Source of the DNA: Hyphomicrobiaceae bacterium
GTDB lineage: Bacteria; Pseudomonadota; Alphaproteobacteria; Rhizobiales; Hyphomicrobiaceae
Assembly (NCBI GenBank): GCA_022842785.1
Contig: JALHOW010000002.1
Location: 558,001 to 622,000 of the forward strand
Reading direction: 5' to 3'
Length of the DNA: 64,000 bases
Shown here: one piece after another, positions 37,612 through 47,242 of the stretch
How the letters are laid out: each line of letters begins with the position of its first letter
Numbering within the stretch: the first letter of the stretch is position 1
Position numbers and translations under genes: made by a program
The notes under the pieces: generated by a model
Database searches by the model: none
Told to the model about the DNA's origin: nothing
The model's input: only the letters and a program-made list of their open reading frames with translations

Positions 37612-38504
37612 CTTACTCGTACTGATACTCTTACTGGCACTCACGTCCGTATTGCTACGAACCACGAAGATCCGCTTGGCCAAGGGCTGGGGGGAGAGGG
37701 GGTCTCGGTGCTCCTTGTCCAAGGGTACGCTCTTCGAAATACGTATGGTCCACCTTACGTTGGGTGGCCGTGTCTTCTGGCCGCCCAAGTTCTTTATTTG
37801 TTCTAGCCCTGCCCGCACTTTCTGTCAATGAAAATACGGAACAAAAAGAGATCAATGGAGTCGCGTGAAGCCTTCAGAGCAGCGCTGTCCCCAGCTCGGC
37901 CACACGTTTCCAACAGCCCACCGATACGTGCGATTGGCGCTCAGAAAAGCTTGATCCGTAAACAAATGATCTGTTCATATTTGCAATCCAACACCTCGCT
38001 ACGTGACGAGAATCCCACACTTTCCTTGAAATGCGCGCATTCTCGCCTTCGTGATGTCCAAATTGGGCAAAGCGCGGTTGCATCCACTCCGAACGCTCGC
38101 CAGTATACACACACACCACGATCGGACTGGGCAGCCGGACCTCAGAGGGGCCAAGTCAGCACGACCGATCCGTGGGTGGGGGCACATCCGCACGATTTAG
38201 CGAGGGATCAGACTCAGCTGATGGCGCGTTGTGACGACGCGGGCGTACGTCGGCGACCGGGCGGCAAATCCGGACTGGCGTAACGATCCGTTCAGCATAA
38301 CGGGGCACCATACAAACGAGGCACCTGGCCTGCGCATCCCCCCAACTGCGCTCGCGGCATTTGATTTGGCCGCAGTGAGGCCAGAGCTCTGCTCCGGCGA
38401 AGGTTCGCATTGGAATACGCACCGTGATCTTGGTGCGCGAGAAAATGAGATCGAAAACCCGCGCCCTGATGTAGGGGCCGCGAGAACGACGACCGGAGAC
38501 GAGA
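37612..38504. other. Region between imuA and the L,D-transpeptidase gene
   Basis: About 890 bases separate these divergent genes. The part next to imuA carries the LexA box and the leader. From about 37905 to 38110 the sequence is lower in GC than its surroundings and contains promoter-like AT-rich stretches. An open frame at 37828-38283 has no protein-like composition (Arg/Pro/Ser-rich, no domain). I see no supported gene or RNA here. Confidence 0.45.
37789..37803 (-). promoter_or_regulatory. LexA-binding SOS box of imuA-imuB-dnaE2
   Basis: GTTCTTTATTTGTTC is a perfect GTTC-N7-GTTC direct repeat, the LexA recognition motif of Alphaproteobacteria. It lies about 180 bases upstream of the chosen imuA start and nothing else in the operon's upstream region resembles it. 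DNA damage would derepress the operon from here. Confidence 0.9.
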
Positions 38505-39365
38505 ATGATCGGCCACGCTTTCCCCCGCACTCTGCTCGCTAGTGCAGCTTTGGCCTTCGCGGCCCTCGTTCCGATGGCGCCTACTGCGGCCGAAGCACAG
38601 GGACTGAGCTGGCTATGGGGCGGCGGCAGCCAGCAGGTCGGCGGCAGTGGCAAGGAAATCGTCCGCTTCGGCGTTCAGCACCGCCCTGGTCAAGTCATTG
38701 TGAGCTTCAGCGATCGCAAGCTCTATCTCGTCACGAAATCCGGCGAGGCGATCAGCTATCCGATTGCCGTACCGCGCGATCAGAGCCGCTGGCAGGGCAC
38801 GCTGCAGGTTTCCTCCAAGCGCGTCGACCCGCCGTGGACGCCGACGGCTGAAATGCTGCGCGAGAACCCCAAGTTGCCGCGTCACGTTCCTGGCGGCCAT
38901 CCGCAGAATCCGATGGGTGCTCGTGCGCTCTATCTTGGCGCCACGATGTATCGCATCCACGGCACGGACGCGCCGTGGTCGATCGGGCAAGCGGTCTCGA
39001 AGGGCTGCGTCCGCATGTACAATAAGGATGTGATTGATCTCTATGATCGCGTCCCGACGGGCGCCCGCGTGACCGTGACCTGGAACCGCTATACGACATC
39101 GGCCGCGCCAGTCGCGATGGGCGGAGGCGGATCGGTCGTCGATCGCACGAGCTCGCGCGGCCCCTCTGGCGCCGCGACCGGCTTTGTCTTCCCCTGGTTC
39201 GATCAGGAAGAGCCGGCCCCGCGCCGTCGCGCCGATCCGCCCAAGCAGCGCGCGCAGGAGAAGCGCCCAGTCCGCAGCGGCACCGCACCGGCGCCCAAGA
39301 AGCAGCAGACCACACCGGTCAGCAACAACACTGTGGCTCCTCAGCAAACCGTTTCCGTCCACTGA
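38505..39365 (+). CDS. L,D-transpeptidase (YkuD/ErfK family), exported
   Basis: The 286-residue protein has a signal peptide (cleavage near AAEAQG at about 32) and a YkuD domain at about 62-190. The catalytic motif is IHGTDAPWSIGQAVSKGCVR with His151 and the nucleophile Cys167. These periplasmic enzymes form 3-3 peptidoglycan cross-links or attach proteins to peptidoglycan; Hyphomicrobiales encode many copies. The C-terminal 100 residues are a Pro/Lys/Gln-rich, disordered tail (PAPRRRADPPKQRAQEKR) of unknown use. GGAGACGAGA precedes the ATG. The gene stands alone and has a hairpin terminator downstream. Confidence 0.92.
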   Translation: MIGHAFPRTLLASAALAFAALVPMAPTAAEAQGLSWLWGGGSQQVGGSGKEIVRFGVQHRPGQVIVSFSDRKLYLVTKSGEAISYPIAVPRDQSRWQGTLQVSSKRVDPPWTPTAEMLRENPKLPRHVPGGHPQNPMGARALYLGATMYRIHGTDAPWSIGQAVSKGCVRMYNKDVIDLYDRVPTGARVTVTWNRYTTSAAPVAMGGGGSVVDRTSSRGPSGAATGFVFPWFDQEEPAPRRRADPPKQRAQEKRPVRSGTAPAPKKQQTTPVSNNTVAPQQTVSVH

Positions 39366-39864
39366 GCAAGAGGCTCAGAGGCGAAAGCTTGTGATCTGCA
39401 CGCGGCCTGCCCCCTCGGGCGGGCCGCAATGTTTTCTGCCTCATCCGCACCCGGAGAAACTCGCCTGAAGCATTACCAATACTTGGCCGCGTCGGCCCGG
39501 CCATGTCACGGCGTCATGTGGCTTCGACGCGTCGGTGATTTGCGGCAGATCAAAGACTGGTTACGTAGCTAAGACATTCAATTTGCAAGTCCCGAGAGCA
39601 GCCGTTAGACCGATTTGTCAAGCATTCGTGACTCGCAATTGAAGTGGTAAAGAGCGATATCCTGACCTATGCCGACACCGCTTCCAGGTTCCGAGCCGCC
39701 ACTCTCTTGGCCGATCCTTTCGCAGTATTGCTCTGATACTCACGCATCTCGCGCCGGGCGCGCGTACGCCGTGGGCGCGTTGGATCTGTGGCCGGTCTCA
39801 GCTTGTTTCCGCACCCCTTCCGGCACGTCGCCCGAAGTCCCTGGCTCTATCGGACGGAAATGAG
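39366..39864. other. 499-base intergenic region
   Basis: Apart from the terminator at 39402 the region shows no supported gene. A 64-codon frame at 39669-39863 ends one base before the DUF1223 start but is Pro/Ser-rich without domain features, so it was not called. The stretch at about 39540-39670 is AT-richer and is the likely promoter zone of the downstream gene. Confidence 0.45.
39402..39434 (+). terminator. Probable terminator of the L,D-transpeptidase gene
   Basis: GCGGCCTGCCC (39402-39412) and GGGCGGGCCGC (39417-39427) form an 11-bp stem with one G-T pair and loop CCTC, followed by AATGTTTT. It starts 36 bases after the stop codon. Confidence 0.7.
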
Positions 39865-40647
39865 ATGCGCGCGCTGACTGAATGGTCGACGTACGTCGCA
39901 CTGGCCTTGGCCGGTGCGGTGCTGGCGGGACCGGCGGCGGCAGCAAGCCCCGAGAAGTCAGAGGATGCGACCCAAGCGCCTGCGGTGGCCGTAAACGTCA
40001 TCGAACTCTTCACCAGCCAGGGCTGCGCTTCTTGCCCCACCGCTGATGCGCTTCTCAAGACTTTTGCTCAGCGCCCCAACGTCGTCGCGCTGACGCTTCC
40101 CGTCGACTACTGGGATTACCTCGGCTGGAAGGACACGCTCGCCAGTCCCAAGTTCAGCGCCCGTCAGCGCTCCTACGCCACGGTCCGCGGCGATGGCCGG
40201 GTGTACACACCGCAAGTGATCGTTAATGGGCTCAAGCACGTGCTCGGCTCGAGCGAGACGGACATCGAAAAGGCCATCGCCGTCACCGGGCCGAAGATCG
40301 ATCCATACCGGGTCGGCGTCCGCGTGCGCAGCGGAAAAGAGCATATCGTCATCAACCTCGACGCCGCACGCGAGCCGGCCAAGGCCGGTGAAGCCACGAT
40401 CTGGCTCGCTCTCATTCGGCGCGAGGTCGAGGTCAAGATCAAGCGGGGCGAGAACGTCGGCAAGGTCGGCGTCTACCACAACGTGGTCCGCGAGTGGATG
40501 CCCGTCGGCATGTGGAACGGGACCGCGGCGACGATAAAGATCGCCCATCACGCGGTGAAGCAATCGGGCGCCGACGGCTGCGCAATCATCCTGCAGCGTG
40601 GCGATGCCGGCGCCATCATCGGGGCCGCACTTCTCGAGAAATGGTAG
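39865..40647 (+). CDS. DUF1223 family exported thioredoxin-fold protein
   Basis: The 260-residue product has a signal peptide (about 1-27, ending GPAAAA) and the DUF1223 core beginning VIELFTSQGCASCPTADALL, with a redox-like CxxC pair at Cys54/Cys57, followed by LPVDYWDYLGWKDTLASPKF and VYTPQVIVNG, all family hallmarks. DUF1223 proteins have a thioredoxin-like fold and are probably periplasmic; no activity has been established to my knowledge. The start ATG overlaps nothing and lies next to a short spurious frame. Standing alone, before nadE. Confidence 0.92.
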   Translation: MRALTEWSTYVALALAGAVLAGPAAAASPEKSEDATQAPAVAVNVIELFTSQGCASCPTADALLKTFAQRPNVVALTLPVDYWDYLGWKDTLASPKFSARQRSYATVRGDGRVYTPQVIVNGLKHVLGSSETDIEKAIAVTGPKIDPYRVGVRVRSGKEHIVINLDAAREPAKAGEATIWLALIRREVEVKIKRGENVGKVGVYHNVVREWMPVGMWNGTAATIKIAHHAVKQSGADGCAIILQRGDAGAIIGAALLEKW

Positions 40648-40753
40648 CACCGCGCTAGCGGAGCGCCCCACGAGCCTCGCGGCTGCGCATGGCTGGCCCC
40701 TCGGACCAAGAGTTGCGTTGCGCCGGGGCCCCGGCTCGCACTATTTTCCGACC

Positions 40754-42508
40754 ATGTCGAACGCACCCACCCGCACTCTATCGATCGCGCTTGCTCAGCT
40801 TAATCCCGTTCTCGGCGACATCGCCGGCAACCTGGCGAAGCTGCGCCGCGTACGCACAGACGCCGCCCGTCAGGGCGCGGACCTGCTCGTGCTGCCGGAG
40901 CTGTACGTAAGCGGCTATCCGCCGGAGGACTTGGTGCGCAAACCGGCGTTCGCCGCCGCATGCCGCGCCGCCGTCGAGCAGCTTGCGACCGATCTCGGAC
41001 CGGGTCCGGCCGTGCTCATCGGCACCGTTTGGCCGGAGGACGGCAAGGTCTATAACGCCGTCGCCCTGCTCGACGAGGGCAAGGTCGCCGCCGTGCGGCT
41101 GAAGGTGGATCTCCCGAACTATGGCGTCTTCGACGAGAAGCGCGTGTTCGATCCGGGGCCGCTGCCCGGCCCAATCAACTTCCGTGGCGTCAAGATCGGT
41201 GTGCCCATTTGCGAGGACATCTGGACCGACGAGGTCACCGAATGCCTCGCCGAGTGCGGCGCCGAACTGTTGATCGTGCCGAACGGTTCGCCCTTCGACT
41301 GGAAGAAGATCGACGTCCGGATGAACATCGCGGTCGCGCGTGTGACCGAGACCGGACTGCCGATGGTGTACCTCAATCAGATCGGTGGCCAGGATGAGCT
41401 GGTCTTCGACGGCGCATCGTTCGTCCTCAATGCAGACGCGAGCCTCGCTGTCCAGCTTCCGGACTGGGAAGAGTCCCTCGTCGTCACACAGTGGACGCGC
41501 ACCGAAGACGGCTGGCAGTGCAAGAGCGGCCCGCGCGCGCACCTCGAGGAAGACGACGCGGCCGCCTATCACGCGTCGGTGCTCGGCCTGAGGGACTATG
41601 TCGACAAGAACCGCTTTCCGGGCGTCGTTCTCGGCCTGTCCGGTGGCATCGACAGTGCGCTCGTCGCCGCCATGGCGACCGACGCCTTCGGCCCCGATCG
41701 CGTGCACTGCGTAATGCTGCCGTATCGGTACACGTCGAGCGACAGCCTCGACGATGCGGCAGCCTGCGCGAATGCACTCGGCGTTCGCTACGACACCGTA
41801 CCGATCGCACCGGCGGTCGACGGCTTCTACCAGATGCTCGCGCCCGTATTCGGCAATCGCGCGCCGGATACGACGGAGGAGAACGTTCAGAGCCGTGCTC
41901 GCGGCACGACGCTGATGGCCATCTCCAACAAGAACGGCTCCATGCTGCTGACGACCGGCAACAAAAGCGAGATGTCCGTCGGCTATGCGACCATCTACGG
42001 CGACATGAACGGCGGCTTCAATCCGATCAAGGATCTCTACAAGATGGAGGTCTATCGCCTCTCGCGCTGGCGCAACGCCAATGTACCGCGCGGCAGCAAG
42101 GGACCGGGCGGCATCGTGATCCCCGAGCGCATTCTCACGAAGGCGCCGAGCGCGGAACTCCGCGAGAACCAGACCGACCAGGACAGCCTGCCACCTTATG
42201 ATGCGCTCGATGACATGCTGGCGTGTCTCGTCGAGCACGAGATGTCGCTTCCCGAGATCATCGCCCGCGGCCATGCACCCGAAACGGTGAAGCGCATCGA
42301 GCGTCTGTTGTATCTTGCCGAGTACAAGCGCCGGCAGGCAGCGCCGGGCGTCAAGATATCGAGCCGCAGCTTTGGGCGCGATCGTCGATACCCGATCACC
42401 AACCGCTTCCGCGAGGAATTGACGGCGCCGGAGCCCGCGAGCAAGGCGCCCGTCCAACGCACGCCGCAACTGGTGCAACCGCGCGCCGACGGCGGCGACG
42501 TTTCTTGA
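40754..42508 (+). CDS. nadE: Glutamine-dependent NAD+ synthetase
   Basis: This cytoplasmic enzyme converts nicotinate adenine dinucleotide to NAD+ with ATP, using ammonia from glutamine. From the ATG at 40754 (MSNAPTRTLSIALAQLNPVL) it has 584 residues. The N-terminal nitrilase-type amidase has the catalytic triad Glu49 (LVLPELYVSGY), Lys117 (RLKVDLPNYG) and Cys153 (GVPICEDIW). The synthetase half has the PP-loop LGLSGGIDSALV (about 296-306) and TTGNKSEMSVGYAT. A longer frame from 40598 overlaps the previous gene and is not family-like. The short C-terminal tail (about 555-584) is Pro/Ala-rich. Length and both domains are complete. Confidence 0.96.
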   Translation: MSNAPTRTLSIALAQLNPVLGDIAGNLAKLRRVRTDAARQGADLLVLPELYVSGYPPEDLVRKPAFAAACRAAVEQLATDLGPGPAVLIGTVWPEDGKVYNAVALLDEGKVAAVRLKVDLPNYGVFDEKRVFDPGPLPGPINFRGVKIGVPICEDIWTDEVTECLAECGAELLIVPNGSPFDWKKIDVRMNIAVARVTETGLPMVYLNQIGGQDELVFDGASFVLNADASLAVQLPDWEESLVVTQWTRTEDGWQCKSGPRAHLEEDDAAAYHASVLGLRDYVDKNRFPGVVLGLSGGIDSALVAAMATDAFGPDRVHCVMLPYRYTSSDSLDDAAACANALGVRYDTVPIAPAVDGFYQMLAPVFGNRAPDTTEENVQSRARGTTLMAISNKNGSMLLTTGNKSEMSVGYATIYGDMNGGFNPIKDLYKMEVYRLSRWRNANVPRGSKGPGGIVIPERILTKAPSAELRENQTDQDSLPPYDALDDMLACLVEHEMSLPEIIARGHAPETVKRIERLLYLAEYKRRQAAPGVKISSRSFGRDRRYPITNRFREELTAPEPASKAPVQRTPQLVQPRADGGDVS

Positions 42509-42646
42509 TTTTAGTGTCGCGGGCTGTCGGGAAGAGGTACTTCGCCATCTTCCTTAGTGCTATGCCCGCGACGGCCATGCGGTCGGGTCGCATTACATGC
42601 TGCCCGCTGTAGGCCGATCGATCATCAGCCCGCCAAGGGTCGCCTC

Positions 42647-44017
42647 ATGACCGTTTCCGTCCGCTTTGCGCCAAGTCCGACCGGGCGCCTGCACATCGGC
42701 AATATCCGCACGGCCGTGCTGAACTGGCTGTTCGCACACCGCAGCGGGGGCAGCTTCATGCTGCGCCTCGACGATACCGATCGGTCACGCTCGACAGAGG
42801 CCTTCGCCGAGGCTATCCGCGCAGACCTCAAATGGCTCGGCCTTGTTTGGGATCGAGAGGCGCGCCAGTCAGATCGTATGGCGCGTTACGACGAGGTGGC
42901 CGAACAGCTCAAGAAGGCTGGCCGCCTCTATCCCTGCTTCGAGAGTGAGGACGAACTCGAGCGCCGCCGGGCCCGCCAGCGCGCGCGCGGCCTGCCCCCG
43001 ATTTACGATCGTGCCGCGCTGAAGCTCACGCCCGACGAGATCGCCCAGCGCATTGCCGCCGGAGAGAAGCCGCACTGGCGCTTCCTCCTCGCGAACACCG
43101 AGCCCTCGCGAGGTCTGACGCCGCTGCCGACGCTCGTCACATGGCATGATGTCGTACGCGGTGAGCAGACGGTCGACATCGGCTCGCTCTCCGACCCCGT
43201 GCTTATTCGCGCTGACGGCACACCGCTCTACACGTTCACCAGCATCGTCGACGACATCGACTTCGCGATCACGCATATCATTCGCGGCGAGGATCACGTC
43301 ACGAACTCGGCGGTACAGATCCAGCTCTTCGAAGCGCTCGACGCCGAGCCGCCGACGTTCGCTCACCACAGCCTGTTGATCGGCGCGGATGGACAGGCAC
43401 TCTCGAAGCGTCTCGGCGATCTCTCTGTCGAGAGTTTGCGCGAGGAAGGCCTCGAACCTCTCGCCGTGCTCTGCCACGCGGCGCTGCTTGGCACGTCAGA
43501 GGCCGTCGCGCCTTATGCGACCCTCGACGAGCTTGCCGCACGCCTTGATCTCTCGAAGCTATCGCGCGCGCCCGGCCGCTTCGACATTGCCGAGCTTCGT
43601 GCACTCAATGCGCGGCTGCTGCACATGCTGCCGCTGGATGCCGTCGCGGAGCACCTCGATACATTGGGACTGGATGTCTCGGCGGAGCTCTGGGATGCCG
43701 TACGTGGAAACATCGAAACGCTCGGCGACGTGCGCACGTGGCTCGAGGTCGTGAACGGCCCACTTGCGCCGCGCATCGAGGATGCCAATCTCTGCGCGAC
43801 CGCTGCCGGCTTGTTGCCACCGGAACCATGGAACGCGGAAACGTGGGGCGCATTGACGGCCGCTGTGCGTGAGGCAACTGGCATAAAAGGGCGCCAGCTC
43901 TTTCATCCGCTCAGGCTTGCGCTCACCGCGCGCGACGCAGGACCCGAGCTGCGTGCCCTGCTGCCGCTCATCGGGCGCGAACGTGTCGAAGCCCGGCTCA
44001 AAGGTAATGCCGCATAG
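42647..44017 (+). CDS. gltX: Glutamyl-tRNA synthetase
   Basis: GluRS charges tRNA-Glu, and in bacteria lacking GlnRS also tRNA-Gln. The 456-residue protein starts [20 protein letters not shown] with the HIGH-type motif HIGN and carries the KMSKS-type motif as ALSKRLGD at about residue 246, with [12 protein letters not shown] before it. The ATG at 42647 is supported by the conserved N-terminus; a 30-residue upstream extension is not. Alphaproteobacteria often have two gltX genes, one of which misacylates tRNA-Gln; the compact C-terminal anticodon domain here (about 290-456) leaves the choice open. The gene is convergent with the GNAT gene, a long inverted repeat lying between. Confidence 0.95.
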   Translation: MTVSVRFAPSPTGRLHIGNIRTAVLNWLFAHRSGGSFMLRLDDTDRSRSTEAFAEAIRADLKWLGLVWDREARQSDRMARYDEVAEQLKKAGRLYPCFESEDELERRRARQRARGLPPIYDRAALKLTPDEIAQRIAAGEKPHWRFLLANTEPSRGLTPLPTLVTWHDVVRGEQTVDIGSLSDPVLIRADGTPLYTFTSIVDDIDFAITHIIRGEDHVTNSAVQIQLFEALDAEPPTFAHHSLLIGADGQALSKRLGDLSVESLREEGLEPLAVLCHAALLGTSEAVAPYATLDELAARLDLSKLSRAPGRFDIAELRALNARLLHMLPLDAVAEHLDTLGLDVSAELWDAVRGNIETLGDVRTWLEVVNGPLAPRIEDANLCATAAGLLPPEPWNAETWGALTAAVREATGIKGRQLFHPLRLALTARDAGPELRALLPLIGRERVEARLKGNAA

Positions 44018-44030
44018 GTGGGGCCGCATA

Positions 44031-44094
44031 GGCGGGTGAGGGTGAGGGGCGGCCCTACGCGGTACATGGACCGCCGCCCCTCACCCCCGCCCGC
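44031..44094. repeat. Long imperfect inverted repeat between convergent genes
   Basis: The arm GGCGGGTGAGGGTGAGGGGC plus GG (44031-44052) pairs imperfectly with CCGCCGCCCCTCACCCCCGCCCGC (44071-44094), loop about 18 bases. This type of GC-rich CTCACCC/GGGTGAG palindrome is often a dispersed intergenic element. Lying between gltX and the reverse-strand GNAT gene it may terminate both. A related palindrome is at 48877. Confidence 0.6.
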
Positions 44095-44123
44095 TCCCCC
44101 CGCGGGCTAGACGAACCCTGAAC

Positions 44124-44801
44124 TCAATCCTCGACGAATATGCGGCGTGAAACCGGCGCCTCGTGGTGCATCATGCCCGGGAGGAGTTCCTCCTCGGTGA
44201 TGGCTGCAAGCACCAGCTTCGGCACATCGGATGTTTGAGTGGTTGCGCGCGCTGCAGCGTCCTGCTTGCGCATCACGAACACCGGCAGGTCACCTGCGAA
44301 GTCCGACACACCAGGGCCCTGCGCATAAACGTCATAGCCCGAGCGCATGAAGAAGGGGACCGATACAGACGACGCGAGTGCCGTGATGGTCGCATATCCC
44401 GCGCGGCGTGCCCGCACCTCGGCATTGGCGAGCAGCAACGAACCAAGACCCATGAACGCGAAGAGGGGCTGCACGAAAAGCCCTTCGATCCGTGCGACGC
44501 GACCACGGTTGTCCATTGGACGCCAGCCGGCCGTGCCCGCGAGTTGGCCGTCGAGCCAAGCACCGAACAGGTCTGCGCTGGCGAGCTGATCGACGTATTC
44601 GGGTGTCGCGAGGCAACGCATGAACTCGTCGACGGATTGTTGTGAGGCGCGCGGCCCGATTATCGTGCGAAACGACGTCGCGTGGACGTATCGCACGTCC
44701 GACCAGTGATCGATGTCGATGGGGCGGAGCTGGAGGAGCTCGGGGACATGAGTGCCGAGCTCACTCGGCTCGACATCGTCGGCACTGGCACGGCTACTCA
44801 T
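44124..44801 (-). CDS. GNAT-family N-acetyltransferase
   Basis: The 225-residue protein has the GNAT pattern: a substrate-side N-terminus with LLQLRPIDIDHWSDVRYVH, the strand AGTAGWRPMDNRGRVARIEGLFVQP, and an acetyl-CoA loop FAFMGLGSLLLANAEVRARRAGY (Q/RxxGxG/A replaced by FMGLGS), then FFMRSGYDVYAQGPG. Substrate unknown. The start at 44801 follows no strong ribosome-binding site. A C-terminal tail of about 40 residues after FVMRKQD is not part of the fold. It stands alone on the reverse strand. Confidence 0.82.
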   Translation of the reverse strand: MSSRASADDVEPSELGTHVPELLQLRPIDIDHWSDVRYVHATSFRTIIGPRASQQSVDEFMRCLATPEYVDQLASADLFGAWLDGQLAGTAGWRPMDNRGRVARIEGLFVQPLFAFMGLGSLLLANAEVRARRAGYATITALASSVSVPFFMRSGYDVYAQGPGVSDFAGDLPVFVMRKQDAAARATTQTSDVPKLVLAAITEEELLPGMMHHEAPVSRRIFVED

Positions 44802-45024
44802 GACACAAGACCTGTACGCAGATACTGGTAATCAGCAGGCGACTATCGATGATTTACGACAATCGTTTTTCTGATGCGTTGCAGCCTAGGCGGTCCTTCA
44901 GGTCATCTGCAATATGATCATCTTCCTAAACAGCTGTTCGGGAAATGATTCCTAGGCAAGTGATGCGGAAGCATCACACGCGTGCGGATTGATGGAATAG
45001 CTAGCCAAGTGGCGGGGGCGAAAA

Positions 45025-46107
45025 TTATCGACGTTGAGCCGCTGTCGCCGGGCGCGGATCCGGAGCCTGCGCCTTTCGTTCCGCCGGCTCGCCCGCCGTT
45101 GGCGAGTACTCAGCCTGCTTGCACGAGCAGCCCTCGACGTATTCTTTGCGGTGCCGGAAGGCGTTTTTCATGCTGGTGTATGGCTTATTATCTGCTGCCG
45201 ACACCATCTCCTCGACCGCACCACCCGGGTTCTGGTGGTAGTAGAGCTCCGTCGGCGCCGCGCACCGCGACTGGCACGCATCGACATCGCGCGGGAAGTG
45301 GCTCGGCAGCGTCGCGAAGCTGATCGGGAAGTAGTACCCGTCGCACGTTCTCACGCAGAGCGTCCGATAGGTCGCGTACGGCAGCGCACCGAACTGGTTG
45401 GTCGGCGTCTGCGGGCGGGCCCCCGACTCTTCGTCCTGCCAGAAGAACGAACCGAACGGATTGCTTGAGCCGCCACGCCGGCGCGCTTCCTGCTGATAGT
45501 TCGCACCGCAGTTGTTCCGCGCCAACTCGCGGATGATCTCGTCCTGCATGGATCGCGTGCTCGTGCCCATGATCTGCTGGCGCTGGATATCGAGGTCGCT
45601 CTGCCGCCGCCGCATGTCCTCCGACCTCTGCGCCAGGTTCACGCACTCGCGCGTACGCCGAAGCGTGCGCGAGAAAAGCCATGTCTCGTAGCACTCGTTC
45701 CGGTCGAGTTGGAGCTGCGTCGACTGGATCTCGCGATCGAGCTGGCGCATGTCGGCTTCGATCTTCGGCAGCACATCGCGCGGCTGGTTGCCGCGCTGGC
45801 CATCAGCGACAAGCCGCTGCTCGAGCTGGAAACAGATATTGCCGGCAGCGCCCGGCGGCGGAGCCGGTTCGCCGCGCTGCACTCCGCCCCAGCCCGGTGG
45901 CGGGGACGGCTGCGGGCCGCGATACACGGGTTCACGAGGCTGCGGGCGTGGCGGCGGGCGATCATCGCCACCGAACGGCCACCAGCCACTCTGGGCCTGA
46001 GCCGACGGCACGAACGACGGCCCAAGCGCGGTCACGGTCCCGACGAGCGCCAGCGCGACGGCAACCGATGCGATCGTTCTCGCGCGCAGATAGCGCCAAC
46101 CGCTCAT
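45025..46107 (-). CDS. DUF2865 family exported protein
   Basis: The 360-residue product has a signal peptide (about 1-39, ending SAQAQ), a Pro/Arg-rich linker (PPPRPQPREPVYRG), a coiled-coil-like central part rich in Gln/Arg (about 110-200, DMRQLDREIQSTQLQLDR), and the DUF2865 C-terminus with YRTLCVRTCDGYYFPISFAT and paired Cys residues (CQSRC, then CSCKQAEYSP). The family is restricted largely to Hyphomicrobiales and has no known role; the Cys pattern suggests a disulfide-bonded envelope protein. This gene is one of the better taxonomic pointers in the window. Confidence 0.9.
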   Translation of the reverse strand: MSGWRYLRARTIASVAVALALVGTVTALGPSFVPSAQAQSGWWPFGGDDRPPPRPQPREPVYRGPQPSPPPGWGGVQRGEPAPPPGAAGNICFQLEQRLVADGQRGNQPRDVLPKIEADMRQLDREIQSTQLQLDRNECYETWLFSRTLRRTRECVNLAQRSEDMRRRQSDLDIQRQQIMGTSTRSMQDEIIRELARNNCGANYQQEARRRGGSSNPFGSFFWQDEESGARPQTPTNQFGALPYATYRTLCVRTCDGYYFPISFATLPSHFPRDVDACQSRCAAPTELYYHQNPGGAVEEMVSAADNKPYTSMKNAFRHRKEYVEGCSCKQAEYSPTAGEPAERKAQAPDPRPATAAQRR

Positions 46108-46279
46108 TCACAGCCCCTCGGCGCGTTTTAAGCTCTGTGCACCTGCATAACAGGCGGCGCACTTGCCGGCGCATGATGATGGTGGTGAATTAGGCCGTCA
46201 ATGCGGAGCAATTGCGGCGGGCACCCTCGTACACAGTCCAGCGTGCGCCTGCGACAACAAGCATCGCAATCACCATGGG

Positions 46280-47077
46280 ATGGAGCCCAATCAAATGGAT
46301 AGCGGCAGGATAGGTGCTGCAGCAGACATTCTCGCCGCCGCTCGCCGGGATGGCCAGCTACTCGAACGCTTGCCGGACGAAAACCGCCCCCGATCCCTGG
46401 CCGAGGGCTACGAGATCCAGAACGCCTTCATCAAGAACTGGCCCGACAAACTCGCAGGCTGGAAGATAGGCGCCACTTCACACGTCACAATGGAGAGGTT
46501 CGGCGTGAGCGAGCCGATCTATGGCCCCTTCTTCGCCCGCGACGTCTACACGAGCCCGGCAACGCCCACCGCCGGCGGTCTCCAGCACATGGCTATCGAA
46601 AGCGAATTCGCCTATCGGCTCGGCAAGGATCTGCCAGCGCGCGGGACGCCCTACACCCGGGACGAGATTCTCGATGCCATGGATGCGATCATCCCCTGCT
46701 TCGAGATCGTCAGCCCGCGCTTCGTGCGCATTCCTTTCGACGACGTGGCCTCCGCAGTGGCGGACTGCATGCTCAACTACGCAATGATTCTCGGAACCCC
46801 GATCACAGACTGGCGCGGGATCGACGCAGCCCGCCATCCCGTTCAGCTTCGCATCGACGGCATGGTTACGGGTGAAGGCAATGGCTCCGATTGCCTCGGC
46901 GATCCGCGGAATGTGCTCGACTGGATCGTCGAGAAGCTCAGGGCCAGCGGCACCAGCCTGAAGAAGGGCGAGTTTCTGTCGACCGGGACCTGCACTGGCA
47001 TCGTCCCGCTGAAGAAGGGCCAGACGGCGGTCGGGGACTTCGGCCCCCTCGGCAAGGTCGAGCTTCGGTTCACCTGA
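46280..47077 (+). CDS. 2-oxopent-4-enoate hydratase / fumarylacetoacetase-fold hydratase
   Basis: The 265-residue enzyme belongs to the MhpD/2-keto-4-pentenoate hydratase group: SLAEGYEIQNAFI, GWKIGATS, EPIYGPFFARDVY, the metal-ligand stretch AIESEFAYRLGKDLP and IIPCFEIVSPRF, then LSTGTCTGIVPLKKGQ. Family members hydrate 2-hydroxypenta-2,4-dienoate in aromatic meta-cleavage pathways, or decarboxylate related acids. No other meta-cleavage gene is nearby. Start at 46280 (MEPNQMDSGR) or 46295 are both reasonable. It precedes a TPP enzyme gene by 165 bases on the same strand, which may indicate a joint 2-oxo-acid pathway. Confidence 0.85.
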   Translation: MEPNQMDSGRIGAAADILAAARRDGQLLERLPDENRPRSLAEGYEIQNAFIKNWPDKLAGWKIGATSHVTMERFGVSEPIYGPFFARDVYTSPATPTAGGLQHMAIESEFAYRLGKDLPARGTPYTRDEILDAMDAIIPCFEIVSPRFVRIPFDDVASAVADCMLNYAMILGTPITDWRGIDAARHPVQLRIDGMVTGEGNGSDCLGDPRNVLDWIVEKLRASGTSLKKGEFLSTGTCTGIVPLKKGQTAVGDFGPLGKVELRFT

Positions 47078-47242
47078 TCTCGGCCGCGGCGACCTCATGC
47101 GTCGGCGCTGTCATGCGCCGCGCGTAGGTCGTCGCGCGATGCTCACCATTCAAAGCATCCGGCTGGCGTGATACCGGTCGGCGCTCTATCAGCACTGCGC
47201 CCGAACAACGGGCGCACCGCCGCACGGGAAGGAACGCCGGTC

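Noticed and set aside
37843-37857. Second LexA-like site GAAC-N7-GATC
   Set aside because: The second half is GATC, not GAAC; the perfect box at 37789 already explains SOS control.
37828-38283. 151-codon forward ORF between imuA and the L,D-transpeptidase
   Set aside because: No domain, skewed composition, no ribosome-binding site; probably non-coding.
40778-42478. 566-codon reverse frame opposite nadE
   Set aside because: Shadow; NadE has all catalytic residues in the other strand.
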